Counted from the first letter of the stretch, positions 9,016-17,673 are shown. The stretch is 64,000 nucleotides of DNA from Paenibacillus sp. (GCA_023512345.1 JAILZT010000022.1:1-64000), one strand, 5' to 3'. The notes: generated by a model not told the origin, from the sequence alone. A program made the numbers and translations.

Positions 9016-10110
9016 ATGGGTCGTCCAAACTATAAAAAGTGCTTAAAAAAATGCGATTTGCCTTTGAAGAAAAAGGTTCATCTCAAGAAAAAAAATCCTT
9101 CGAAAAGCAAATGTAGTTGTAAGGAAATTATCGTCACAAAGCAAATCGTTCGTGTGAATATCTCTCCGGAACTATTAGCAGCAAGTGCAACAGGAGTCTT
9201 GGGGGCAGCTGGAGCCTTAGGAGCGGCTGGAGCATTAGGTGCAACCGGAGCTTTGGGGGCAGCTGGAGTGGCCGGAGCCTTGGGAGCAGCCGGAGCCTTA
9301 GGAGCGGCTGGAGCATTAGGTGCAACAGGAGCCTTGGGAGCAGCTGGAGTAGCTGGAGCCTTGGGAGCAGCAGGCGCTTTGGGAGCGGCGGGAGCAATAG
9401 GTGCAATAGGAGCCACTGGAGCAGCGGGGTTAGCTGGAGCCTTGGGAGCAGCTGGAACTGCAGGATTGGCCGGACTCATAGGTCCTCCAGGACCTGCTGG
9501 AGGGATAGGACCCGTAGGGCCTATAGGAATCGCAGGTCCAGCCGGCCCTGCAGGATCAGCCGGAATTGCGGGTCCTGTCGGACCAGCTGGACCCGCAGGA
9601 GTCGCAGGAGTTCCAGGGCCTACTGGACTTCCCGGAGCTACTGGCGCACCGGGTCCGGCAGGAGCTACTGGAGCTACTGGAGCAACAGGTACAGCCGGAG
9701 GGTTAGCTCAATTTGGGTATGTATATAACATAGGATCCCGCGTAGTTCCAATAGAGGCTGATGTAATATTTGATACTAATGGAATCCTTACGCCAGGCAT
9801 AACACATGCACCAGGTACGACAGAGATTATGGTTACTGATGCTGGTATTTATGAGGTTACTTTTTCAGTGTCGGGGGTAGAGCCTAATCAATTTGCCTTA
9901 TTTTTAAATGGCTCACTGGTTGCTGGAACTATATATGGTTCAGGTGCTGGCACTCAGCAAAACAACGGGCAGGCTATTATTGCTCTTGCATCTGGGGACG
10001 TACTTACTCTGCGCAATCATAGTTCATCTGCTGCGGTTACCCTGCAGTCTTTGGCAGGAGGCACACAAGCAAATGTGAATGCCTCTGTTGTAATAAAAAA
10101 ATTAAGTTAA
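9016..10110 (+). CDS. BclA-like collagen-repeat exosporium protein
   Basis: A 364-aa protein in three parts. The N-terminus (about 1-50) is Lys/Cys-rich. A long Gly-X-Y collagen-like region (about 56-235) is first dominated by GAAGAL and GATGAL triplets and then by GPAGPAG and GATGAT triplets. The C-terminal beta-sandwich (about 238-364) resembles the trimerising BclA/C1q-like head. Such proteins form filaments on the spore surface. GGAGGTG at 9003-9009 overlaps the first ATG (9001) and fits ATG 9016. The Gly-Ala DNA is a tandem repeat and could vary in length between strains. The spore role is inferred from family resemblance. Confidence 0.85.
   Translation: MGRPNYKKCLKKCDLPLKKKVHLKKKNPSKSKCSCKEIIVTKQIVRVNISPELLAASATGVLGAAGALGAAGALGATGALGAAGVAGALGAAGALGAAGALGATGALGAAGVAGALGAAGALGAAGAIGAIGATGAAGLAGALGAAGTAGLAGLIGPPGPAGGIGPVGPIGIAGPAGPAGSAGIAGPVGPAGPAGVAGVPGPTGLPGATGAPGPAGATGATGATGTAGGLAQFGYVYNIGSRVVPIEADVIFDTNGILTPGITHAPGTTEIMVTDAGIYEVTFSVSGVEPNQFALFLNGSLVAGTIYGSGAGTQQNNGQAIIALASGDVLTLRNHSSSAAVTLQSLAGGTQANVNASVVIKKLS
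9180..9470 (+). repeat. Tandem Gly-Ala coding repeat
   Basis: Repeated 9-, 18- and roughly 63-bp units encode GAL, GAAGAL and a longer GALGAAGVAGALGAA block inside the collagen-like gene. Units are near-identical at DNA level, which favours slippage and length polymorphism. Confidence 0.8.
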
Positions 10111-10135
10111 ATCATTTATAAATATCCGAACATAC

Positions 10136-10513
10136 GTAAAACCCCTATTATTGATATACCTCATCAATAGTAGGGGTTTACGTTGTAAGCACTATACCCA
10201 TGTTCTTCTCAGACTCCTTATCCTATCCTTAGCACTCTTTCGATAGAAACCGTCCGAGCTGGCCTAACTGCAGCCTATCCTATCCGATAAATTTCGTCGT
10301 TTCATCTTCTTTGTACGATTTGATTGATTATTCATCATTTGAGCTTTAAGAAGCTCTTACCATTTCGTTAGAAAGATGAATTGAAATCTTTACCGTTAGG
10401 ATAAAAGATATAGTATCAATCTCTAGGATTCCTCCTACTAAAGATTACTTACCGAATAGATTTTACCTTTCGCCAAGCTTTCCTTCTAGTAGAGTATTTA
10501 TCCTTGAGTTGAT
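10136..10513 (-). ncRNA. Putative duplicated structured ncRNA, copy A
   Basis: The minus strand holds a promoter (TTTACA at 10548-10543, 17-bp spacer, TATAGT at 10525-10520). It reads through about 378 nt and ends at a 14-bp hairpin (10142-10155 with 10163-10176, one wobble) followed by TTTT. No reading frame longer than about 13 codons with a plausible ribosome site is seen. Internal hairpins include GAGCTT/AAGCTC (10341-10356) and AAAGAT/ATCTTT (10372-10391). It lies tail to tail with the collagen-like gene, so its terminator may serve both. No known RNA class was recognised. Start and end are inferred from the promoter and hairpin. Confidence 0.6.
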
Positions 10514-10519
10514 AGTTAA

Positions 10520-10548
10520 ACTATAACCCGATTACTCCAAATTGTAAA
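10520..10548 (-). promoter_or_regulatory. Promoter of putative ncRNA copy A
   Basis: On the minus strand, TTTACA, 17 bp, TATAGT is a close sigma-A match. It lies inside the exactly repeated segment. Confidence 0.65.
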
Positions 10549-10781
10549 AACGCAAATAGTTCAAATTTGGGTATGTTTTAGGCCCATTACTTTTGTAAGC
10601 GCTTTATATCTTGGGATTTCTTTGTTTTTCATCAAATGATAATCCCAATTGTTATAAGGATGAATTAGAACGGAAACATGAGAGAATGAGGGGTTCTGTG
10701 AAAATGGTACGATAATAAGCGACAGTCTTCCGCGAAAACGAACCATTTTCACTCACTAATGAGAATATTTTCCTATTATAA

Positions 10782-10795
10782 TGAAAGCGTTATCA
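10782..10795 (+). promoter_or_regulatory. CcpA cre site upstream of GH74 gene
   Basis: TGAAAGCGTTATCA fits the Bacillus cre consensus TGWNANCGNTNWCA at every position. It starts within a TATAAT-like -10 box (10777-10782), 113 bp before the xyloglucanase start, so CcpA binding there should repress it when glucose is available. The rest of 10562-10907 has a weaker cre-like GTAAGCGCTTTA near 10595 and no gene. Confidence 0.8.
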
Positions 10796-10907
10796 ATTTA
10801 ATAGATTCACATTGGCTGAAAAATGGGTTAAGGAAGGAGGGAAACGAGTCAGAAGAAGTAGAGAAAGAGAATTTCGATAGGAAAACAAATCATAGGAGGC
10901 GTAAATC

Positions 10908-13900
10908 GTGATTCGTAACCGTATTCGAAAATCGGGATTGTGGGTCCTGCTTGCCGCAATGATAGGTTCTTTATTCTCTTCGTTTCCAGCTACAACCCAT
11001 GCCGCCGCAAGTGAAGCTTATAACTGGAATAGCGTTGTCACTGGAGCAGGGGGAGGTTTTGTTCCCGGTATTATTTTTAATCAGACCGAACCTAATTTGA
11101 TCTACGCAAGAACGGACATCGGGGGAGCTTACCGTTGGAATGAGCCAACAGGCAGTTGGACTTCTATAAGTGACACCGTTGGATGGGTAGACTGGAATAA
11201 GAATGGGGTGGATGCGCTTGCTACAGACCCTATAGATCCAGATAACGTATATATGGCAACAGGCACTTACACAAATCACTGGGATGATAATGGACAGATT
11301 ATGCGTTCCAGCGATCGGGGTAATACTTGGCAATCTACCCCATTGCCCTTTAAGGTCGGAGGGAATATGCCGGGGCGATCTGCGGGTGAACGTCTTGTCA
11401 TTGACCCGAATAAGAACAATATTTTGTTCTTTGGGGCGCGCAGTGGAAACGGGTTATGGAAGAGCACCAACTCCGGGGTTACCTGGTCGAAAGTAAGCTC
11501 ATTTCCAAATGTCGGAACCTATATTCAAAATCCGACACTGGATTACGGGAACGATTTAGTTGGACTATCATGGATTACCTTTGATAAAAGCACTGGAACA
11601 GTCGGCAATGCAACACAGACCATATATGTTGGTGTAGCTGATACAGCCAGCAGCATATATCGCAGTACGGATGGTGGAATTACCTGGTCAGCTTTGCCTG
11701 GGCAACCAACAGGTTACCTACCGCATCATGGTGTACTCTCTTCGACAGGAGATTTATACATTACGTACAGCAATGGTGTAGGCCCTTATGATGGCAGCAA
11801 GGGAGAGGTCTGGAAATATAACAAGACAACCAGTGCTTGGACCAATATTAGTCCGACAACCGGACCAGATAACTGGTACGGATTTGGCGGGCTGGCTGTC
11901 GACGCTCAGAACCCCAACACTGTAATGGTATCAAGCTTAAACGCCTGGTGGCCTGATGAAGTAATATTCCGCAGTACCAACGGAGGGGCTACATGGAGCC
12001 AAATTTGGGATTGGGGCAATTATCCGGAACGGACCTATAGATTCAGTATGGATATTACAGCAGCTCCTTGGCTAGATCACGGTACTACCTCTACTTCTCT
12101 TGATCCTTCCCCTAAGTTGGGCTGGATGATGGGGGATCTAGAGATTGATCCGTTCAACTCCAACCGGATGATGTATGGCACAGGGGCAACAATCTACGGA
12201 ACAAACAACCTCAGCACATGGGATACAGGAGGTACGGTAAATATTTCGGTAATGGCTAAAGGATTAGAGGAAACAGCGGTTCTGGGTTTAATCAGTCCAC
12301 CCACGGGCACCTCACATCTGATCACTGCGCTTGGAGACGTCTCAGGTTTCCGGCATGAGGATTTGACCCAAGCACCGACGAAATTTCAGACAAGCCCATC
12401 TTGGGCAACGACCATGAGTATTGATTATGCGGAGCTAAGTCCGTCCTTTATAGTTCGTGTGGGTAGTGCGGACAAGGAAAAATCTCCAAGCATGAAATCG
12501 ATTGGCCTGAGCAATGACGGCGGCTCTAATTGGTACATGCCAAATTCAGAACCCTCAGATGGAGCAAAGACTACGGTAGGGCATGGTCAGGTAGCTGTAT
12601 CTGCCAGCGGAAACTCAATACTCTGGAGCACCTCGGATATAGGGGTGTATTATTCCAAAACCTTAGGTAATTCCTGGACTAAGAGTACTGGGCTTCCTGC
12701 AGGAGCAAAGGTTGCATCGGACAGAGTCAATGAGAACAAGTTCTATGGATTTTTTGCGGGAACGTTTTATATTAGTTTGGACGGGGGAGTGTCCTTTACC
12801 GCCACGGCGGCAGCTGGATTCCCAACAAATAACGTGGCTGGATTACAGCCGAATCAGGCACAAATTAGTATGAAAGCTATGCCAGGAATTGAGGGAGACA
12901 TTTGGTTTGCTGGAGGCAACTCCGTAGAAGAGAAGTACGGATTATGGCACTCTACGAACTCTGGAACAAGCTTCACTAAGTTGACGAACGTGGAGGAAGC
13001 TGATCTAATCGGCTATGGAATGGCTGCACCTAGTCAAACTTACATGGCACTTTATACTGTGGCAAAGATTGATGGCATAAGAGGTGTATTCCGTTCTGAT
13101 GATGTTGGCGCAACCTGGGTGCGGATTAATGATGACGCGCATCAGTACGCCAAAATCAACATGGCGATCACTGGAGACCCGAGAATATACGGACGTGTTT
13201 ATCTCGGAACGAATGGCCGTGGAACTCTATACGCCGATCCAGTAAATCCACCCGCCAGCAGTTCTTCTATCACGCCAATTAGCGCAAACTTTGATAAGAA
13301 GACAGTGAATCAGGCCGATATTCCGGTGACATTGACTCTTAATGGCAATATTTTGAGCTCAATTAAGAACGGAGCGGCAACCCTCGTAGCCGGAACCGAC
13401 TATACCGTTAGTGGTGCCGTTGTAACTATTAAGAAAGCCTATTTGGCAGCGCAAGCCATCGGGTCTACAACACTGACCTTCAATTTCAGCGCGGGTGCAG
13501 CGAAATCGTTGACAGTTACTCTTGTGGATACAACATCGGCTGCAGACTCCACGATTACTCCGATAACGGCAAGCTTTGATAAGAAGACAGCGAATCAAGT
13601 AGATATCCCAGTGACATTGACCCTTAACGGTAACTCACTGAGCACGATTAAGAATGGAGCGGCCACACTGGTAGCCGGCACTGACTATACCGTTAGTGGT
13701 TCCCTTGTAACAATTAAGAAAGGATATTTGGCAACCCAAGCGATTGGAACAACTACACTGACCTTCAATTTCAATGCAGGTGCAGCGAAAACGCTGACAG
13801 TTACCCTTGTGGATACAACGGTTGCACCTACTGCCGGTCTAAAGGTGCAGATGTATAACGGTACTTTGACATCTTCCGTAAATTCCTTAAATCCGAAGTT

Positions 13901-14288
13901 CAGTTTGACTAACACGAGTACAAATGCGATCACTCTCTCCGATGTTAAATTGAGATATTACTACACAATTGACGGAGAGCAGGTTCAGAATTTCTTCTGC
14001 GATTGGTCTCAGGTCGGAAGCGGGAATGTGGAAGGGACCTTTGTAAAGCTGTCATCAGCCAAAACTGACGCAGATACTTATCTGCAGATTGGATTTACAA
14101 GTGCGGCAGGGTCTTTGGCGGCTGGTGCTAGTATTGATGTTCAGGTGAGGATTGCAAAAACGAATTGGACCCATTACACCCAGGTTGGAGATTATTCTTT
14201 TAACGCGGTAGATTCGAACTATGTAGATTGGGCTAAAGTGCCAGCTTATATTACAGGAAATCTAGTATGGGGGAATGAGCCTTCCTAA
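10908..14288 (+). CDS. Secreted GH74 xyloglucanase with X2 and CBM3 modules
   Basis: A 1126-aa extracellular enzyme. It has a signal peptide (about 1-33, ending THAAA), a GH74 catalytic region of two seven-bladed beta-propellers (about 36-775, with repeated sialidase-like blade motifs such as SxDGGxTW), two X2/CBM_X2 modules (about 785-875 and 880-970, near-duplicates starting ITPI(S/T)A(N/S)FDKKT) and a C-terminal CBM3 (about 978-1126). GH74 cuts the beta-1,4-glucan backbone of xyloglucan, and CBM3 binds cellulose. The start is GTG 10908, 7 nt after AGGAGGC. Upstream lies a perfect cre site, which implies carbon catabolite repression. A terminator follows. Confidence 0.95.
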   Translation: MIRNRIRKSGLWVLLAAMIGSLFSSFPATTHAAASEAYNWNSVVTGAGGGFVPGIIFNQTEPNLIYARTDIGGAYRWNEPTGSWTSISDTVGWVDWNKNGVDALATDPIDPDNVYMATGTYTNHWDDNGQIMRSSDRGNTWQSTPLPFKVGGNMPGRSAGERLVIDPNKNNILFFGARSGNGLWKSTNSGVTWSKVSSFPNVGTYIQNPTLDYGNDLVGLSWITFDKSTGTVGNATQTIYVGVADTASSIYRSTDGGITWSALPGQPTGYLPHHGVLSSTGDLYITYSNGVGPYDGSKGEVWKYNKTTSAWTNISPTTGPDNWYGFGGLAVDAQNPNTVMVSSLNAWWPDEVIFRSTNGGATWSQIWDWGNYPERTYRFSMDITAAPWLDHGTTSTSLDPSPKLGWMMGDLEIDPFNSNRMMYGTGATIYGTNNLSTWDTGGTVNISVMAKGLEETAVLGLISPPTGTSHLITALGDVSGFRHEDLTQAPTKFQTSPSWATTMSIDYAELSPSFIVRVGSADKEKSPSMKSIGLSNDGGSNWYMPNSEPSDGAKTTVGHGQVAVSASGNSILWSTSDIGVYYSKTLGNSWTKSTGLPAGAKVASDRVNENKFYGFFAGTFYISLDGGVSFTATAAAGFPTNNVAGLQPNQAQISMKAMPGIEGDIWFAGGNSVEEKYGLWHSTNSGTSFTKLTNVEEADLIGYGMAAPSQTYMALYTVAKIDGIRGVFRSDDVGATWVRINDDAHQYAKINMAITGDPRIYGRVYLGTNGRGTLYADPVNPPASSSSITPISANFDKKTVNQADIPVTLTLNGNILSSIKNGAATLVAGTDYTVSGAVVTIKKAYLAAQAIGSTTLTFNFSAGAAKSLTVTLVDTTSAADSTITPITASFDKKTANQVDIPVTLTLNGNSLSTIKNGAATLVAGTDYTVSGSLVTIKKGYLATQAIGTTTLTFNFNAGAAKTLTVTLVDTTVAPTAGLKVQMYNGTLTSSVNSLNPKFSLTNTSTNAITLSDVKLRYYYTIDGEQVQNFFCDWSQVGSGNVEGTFVKLSSAKTDADTYLQIGFTSAAGSLAAGASIDVQVRIAKTNWTHYTQVGDYSFNAVDSNYVDWAKVPAYITGNLVWGNEPS
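13263..13832 (+). repeat. Internal duplication of X2 modules
   Basis: Two tandem units of about 285 bp (from about 13263 and 13548) encode near-identical X2 immunoglobulin-like modules. Long stretches are identical at DNA level, which indicates recent duplication. Confidence 0.8.
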
Positions 14289-14340
14289 GGAAGCGTTTGG
14301 GTAAAGTTTGACCTTGGCTATGTACTCAAGTTATTGAGAT

Positions 14341-14375
14341 GACCGAACGAGCTAACCCTTGTTCGGTCTTTTTTT
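14341..14375 (+). terminator. Terminator after xyloglucanase
   Basis: GACCGAAC (14341-14348) pairs with GTTCGGTC (14361-14368), followed by seven or more Ts. Confidence 0.92.
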
Positions 14376-14551
14376 AGAAGAAAAGGTTGTAGACTGAGAA
14401 AAATGAAAATCCTTAGACTAAAAATGAGATACAATAGTTCAATCAAGACACGATATGACTATCCTATTCAACCCGAACACAATTATAATAAAATCGTAGT
14501 TCACTGGTCGTTATACGGAGAAATCGTAAATATACTTGTGAGGTGATAAAC

Positions 14552-14788
14552 ATGATGGCTATATTGTTAGCTATCCTTGTGTTTTCGTATGGCTTTATTG
14601 CGATTAAAATGATCCGACCCATAATCCTTAAGTATTTATTGGCATTTGTAATTAGTCCCTTATACGGTATTTTGTTATTTTTTGTTGGAATGAGTTTTGG
14701 GGGATTATACTTCATTCTCTTTGCAATATTGCCTATTCTTATTGGAATATTTTTTTGGTTTAGAAGTACTCTTTTGAAGGGGAGATGA
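14552..14788 (+). CDS. Small hydrophobic membrane protein
   Basis: A protein of 78 aa, made mostly of two or three hydrophobic helices with a short basic tail. GTGAGGTG lies 7 nt upstream of ATG 14552; ATG 14555 is also possible. The stop codon sits one base before the start of the methyltransferase-like gene, so the two are almost certainly co-translated. No family was recognised. Confidence 0.65.
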   Translation: MMAILLAILVFSYGFIAIKMIRPIILKYLLAFVISPLYGILLFFVGMSFGGLYFILFAILPILIGIFFWFRSTLLKGR

Positions 14789-14789
14789 A

Positions 14790-15494
14790 ATGAGTAGTGA
14801 AGAGGTGAAGCTGGATTTAGACCGTATCGTGTTTCTTGGAAGGACATTTGATGAATATATGAGTATGTTCGACCTGAAGGAGAGAGAGCTGGCTGATCGT
14901 AAAATACTGGATTGCCCGGCGGGCGCTTGTTCTTTTACAGCTAAAGCCAATCAAATGGGCACAGATACAACCGCAGCTGATATTGCCTACTATCACACCA
15001 CTGAAGAACTCGCCGAAAAGGGACGTAAGGATCTCGAACATGCCATGCATGAGCTGGATAAGGTGAAAGACAACTATCTATGGGAGCACTTTAAATCTAT
15101 TGACGATCTAAGAAAGGCTAGGGTTGAGGCATTAACAGACAGCACAAAAGATAGAAGTTCGGCTCCAGAGTGCTATGTACCCGTTGTTATGCCCGAGCTC
15201 CCATTTCCAGATCAAGCCTTTGATTTGACCCTATCGGCGCATTTCCTCTTTATGTACGGAGATCGACTGGATTATGAGTTTCATGTTAGAGCACTTCAAG
15301 AGCTGATGCGTGTAACGAGGGAAGAAATTCGTATTTTTCCTGTGGTGGATTTGACCTGTAAAAGATATGAGCATTTAGACAACCTAATCGAGATTATAGT
15401 TAGTCAAGACTGGATTGTTGAAGAAATAGAGGTCCCATATGAATTTCAAAAGGGAGCCAATCACATGTTGAAATTGAAGAGATTACATACGTAA
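14790..15494 (+). CDS. SAM-dependent methyltransferase-like protein
   Basis: A protein of 234 aa with a class I methyltransferase outline. ILDCPAGACSF (about 41-51) resembles the glycine-rich SAM loop. Near residues 135-160 is the pattern ELPFPDQAFDLTLSAHFLF, typical of motif IV in family-11-like methyltransferases. The substrate is unknown. The ATG follows GGGGAGATGAA and abuts the upstream small membrane gene. The last three codons (His-Thr-stop) lie inside the 432-bp repeat copy B, so the C-terminus may have been set by arrival of that repeat. Confidence 0.75.
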   Translation: MSSEEVKLDLDRIVFLGRTFDEYMSMFDLKERELADRKILDCPAGACSFTAKANQMGTDTTAADIAYYHTTEELAEKGRKDLEHAMHELDKVKDNYLWEHFKSIDDLRKARVEALTDSTKDRSSAPECYVPVVMPELPFPDQAFDLTLSAHFLFMYGDRLDYEFHVRALQELMRVTREEIRIFPVVDLTCKRYEHLDNLIEIIVSQDWIVEEIEVPYEFQKGANHMLKLKRLHT

Positions 15495-15868
15495 AACCCC
15501 TATTATTGATATACCTCATCAATAGTAGGGGTTTACGTTGTAAGCACTATACCCATGTTCTTCTCAGACTCCTTATCCTATCCTTAGCACTCTTTCGATA
15601 GAAACCGTCCGAGCTGGCCTAACTGCAGCCTATCCTATCCGATAAATTTCGTCGTTTCATCTTCTTTGTACGATTTGATTGATTATTCATCATTTGAGCT
15701 TTAAGAAGCTCTTACCATTTCGTTAGAAAGATGAATTGAAATCTTTACCGTTAGGATAAAAGATATAGTATCAATCTCTAGGATTCCTCCTACTAAAGAT
15801 TACTTACCGAATAGATTTTACCTTTCGCCAAGCTTTCCTTCTAGTAGAGTATTTATCCTTGAGTTGAT
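15491..15868 (-). ncRNA. Putative duplicated structured ncRNA, copy B
   Basis: Same unit as copy A at 10136-10513: minus-strand TTTACA (15903-15898), 17 bp, TATAGT (15880-15875), about 378 nt without a substantial ORF, and a terminator hairpin (15497-15531). Here it is convergent with the methyltransferase-like gene, and its 3' end touches that gene's stop codon. The flanks of the two copies differ, while the unit itself has no differences. Confidence 0.6.
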
Positions 15869-15874
15869 AGTTAA

Positions 15875-15903
15875 ACTATAACCCGATTACTCCAAATTGT
15901 AAA
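15875..15903 (-). promoter_or_regulatory. Promoter of putative ncRNA copy B
   Basis: TTTACA, 17 bp, TATAGT on the minus strand, identical to the copy A promoter. Confidence 0.65.
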
Positions 15904-16052
15904 AACGCAAATAGTTTAAATTTGGGCATGTTTTAAGCTTATTCCTTATGTAAGCGCTTTATATCTTTTGATTTCTCTGTTTTTTATAGCATCCCAAGAT
16001 ACACACAGGATATAATTTACTTGATATTGGAAGTGATTGTGGAGGGGATAAG

Positions 16053-16946
16053 ATGCAGGTTCGGAAGACAGCTATCTTTTATTTCTCGGGAACAGGGAAT
16101 ACGGAGATCATTGCTAAACGCTTTGCGGAGGCATTAGAGCGGAAAGATCAGAGACCAGATCTGTTTAGAATTGAGGATATTCTTAAGGGTAAACAATCTA
16201 TAGATTATGAAGCATACGGTCTTATAGGTATTGGACATCCTGTACTGGGATTTGGTGCCTCTGGCATAGTCGAACGATTTGCTGATCAATTTCCTGCAGG
16301 CTTCGGGACGCCAGTTTTTGTGTTCAAGACAGCCTCTTCTCCGCACTATGTTAATAATGGCGCTTCTAACACTGTTCTGCGATCTTTATGTGATAAAGGT
16401 TACGATACCTTTCATAACTCCATCTTAGCGATGCCCTGTAACTTTTTTATGAAGTATGATGATCGTTTGAATAAACAGCTATATGAGGCGGCATTGAAGA
16501 AGGTTGAAGTCTTTGTGGAGGAAATTCTGAACAGGACTCCGAGAACTTTACGGATCCACCCTGTGCTGCAGGGGATGCTGAGGATGGTTTATTATTTTGA
16601 AGACACACATGGTGGCAAAACGTTTGCAAAAGGGTTAAAGTCTACATCCTCCTGCACGCTATGCTTGAAATGTGTTAGGGATTGTCCTACATCTAATATT
16701 TCAAAGAGCCAAGAAGGGGTCTCCTTCGGCAAGAACTGTATTTGGTGCATGCGCTGCATCTACACTTGCCCTAACAAAGCGATTCAAGCGACAAGGCTTC
16801 GGTCATGCGTGGTTGAGCCTTATACTGGAGGTCCAAACTTATATAAATTATTGGATGATCCCGATAATGACGGTCTCTTTGTAAATGAACGTTCCAAAGG
16901 GTATTATAAACATTTTATCGACTACTTAAAAGAAGATGAGGAATAA
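16053..16946 (+). CDS. EFR1-type flavodoxin/ferredoxin protein
   Basis: A 297-aa redox protein. The N-terminal flavodoxin-like domain (about 1-150) has the FMN-phosphate loop FSGTGNTE. The C-terminal bacterial ferredoxin domain has two 4Fe-4S motifs, CTLCLKCVRDCP (about 203-214) and CIWCMRCIYTCP (about 230-241). This is the EFR1-family layout of unknown physiological partner, presumably cytoplasmic electron transfer. GAGGGG precedes the ATG by 7 nt. The next gene starts 3 bp after the stop, so the two form an operon. Confidence 0.88.
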   Translation: MQVRKTAIFYFSGTGNTEIIAKRFAEALERKDQRPDLFRIEDILKGKQSIDYEAYGLIGIGHPVLGFGASGIVERFADQFPAGFGTPVFVFKTASSPHYVNNGASNTVLRSLCDKGYDTFHNSILAMPCNFFMKYDDRLNKQLYEAALKKVEVFVEEILNRTPRTLRIHPVLQGMLRMVYYFEDTHGGKTFAKGLKSTSSCTLCLKCVRDCPTSNISKSQEGVSFGKNCIWCMRCIYTCPNKAIQATRLRSCVVEPYTGGPNLYKLLDDPDNDGLFVNERSKGYYKHFIDYLKEDEE

Positions 16947-16949
16947 TAA

Positions 16950-17570
16950 ATGAATCTGTACCAAATGAAATCAAATCCTTATGGCATTGAGCAGATCTCA
17001 AAGTTTCTGGAGGATAACTTTGTAAGTATTGGATTACAGGGCATTGGAGACTTGGAAAATGTCGAGGAAAGTCAAGTGAGGGAGCGATTAGAGGCAGCCT
17101 GTGGAAGTAAGGATCAGGAGCTGCGGAAGCAGTTAGAAATGGTTAGTCTTTTCGTACATACGATGCAGGACGGGGACTATGTGTTGGTTGTCGAACAAGA
17201 TTTTGTTCATCTAGGTGATCTAGGAGACTATTTCTATGATGAACTGTCAGATACGGCGGCTACTGGTCTTTGTCATCGAAGGGGAGTAACTTGGTTAACT
17301 CGAATTCCACTTGTTGAGATGAATTCAGAGGTTCAAGAACTATTAGCCCAAACGGAGATGATAAGCCAGTTTAAGTATCCATTAGCCAGAGCACAGTTGA
17401 ACCAGTGGAGTTCAAACCTTTTAGGGAGCGAGCGGGTGACAGCGAAATCTGTACAATTAGATGAGGAGACTATAGCCCAAGCCATCGAAATTCTTAAGAA
17501 GGCCCTGCATAGCGATGACGAGGAACGAAGGGAACGGGCAGCTATTGCTATTTTACAGTATGTAAAATGA
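16950..17570 (+). CDS. Unknown protein with Mrr-N-like N-terminal region
   Basis: A 206-aa protein I could not assign firmly. The pattern FLEDNFVSIGLQGIGDL, a central GDYVLV, and HRRGVTWLTRIP resembles the DNA-reading N-terminal domain found before Mrr-type restriction nucleases. No nuclease domain follows; the C-terminus is a charged helical segment. That resemblance is an inference from reading. The gene starts 3 bp after the flavodoxin/ferredoxin gene and shares its operon, an unusual pairing. Confidence 0.6.
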   Translation: MNLYQMKSNPYGIEQISKFLEDNFVSIGLQGIGDLENVEESQVRERLEAACGSKDQELRKQLEMVSLFVHTMQDGDYVLVVEQDFVHLGDLGDYFYDELSDTAATGLCHRRGVTWLTRIPLVEMNSEVQELLAQTEMISQFKYPLARAQLNQWSSNLLGSERVTAKSVQLDEETIAQAIEILKKALHSDDEERRERAAIAILQYVK

Positions 17571-17673
17571 TAGGGGATTTTAGATGAAATTGTTGGAGTG
17601 AAAATGAAGCGATTTCATTATATAATGAAAGATGAATTGAAAAAATGCAGAACAGTAGAAATCGGAGGGTACC

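Larger units (their letters stand above)
10130..10561. repeat. 432-bp direct repeat, copy A
   Basis: By eye this segment is identical, base for base, to 15485-15916 (offset 5355 bp). Similarity continues at a lower level for about 70 bp on the right, including a shared GTAAGCGCTTTATATC, then stops. The unit runs from a terminator hairpin on its left to just past a -35 box on its right, which is the extent of one minus-strand transcription unit. Confidence 0.95.
15485..15916. repeat. 432-bp direct repeat, copy B
   Basis: Identical to 10130-10561 over the whole length by direct reading. The first bases form the end of the preceding methyltransferase gene. A diverged tail to about 15985 shares the cre-like GTAAGCGCTTTATATC. 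The remaining sequence to 16052 holds only the promoter region of the next gene. Confidence 0.95.

Noticed and set aside
9180..9470. CRISPR-like array
   Set aside because: The repeats are coding triplet repeats without unique spacers; no cas genes are in the window.
9078..9479. Long open frames on the minus strand opposite the collagen-like gene
   Set aside because: They are mirror products of the GC-rich Gly-Ala triplets; Pro/Ala- or Leu-rich low complexity, no ribosome site.
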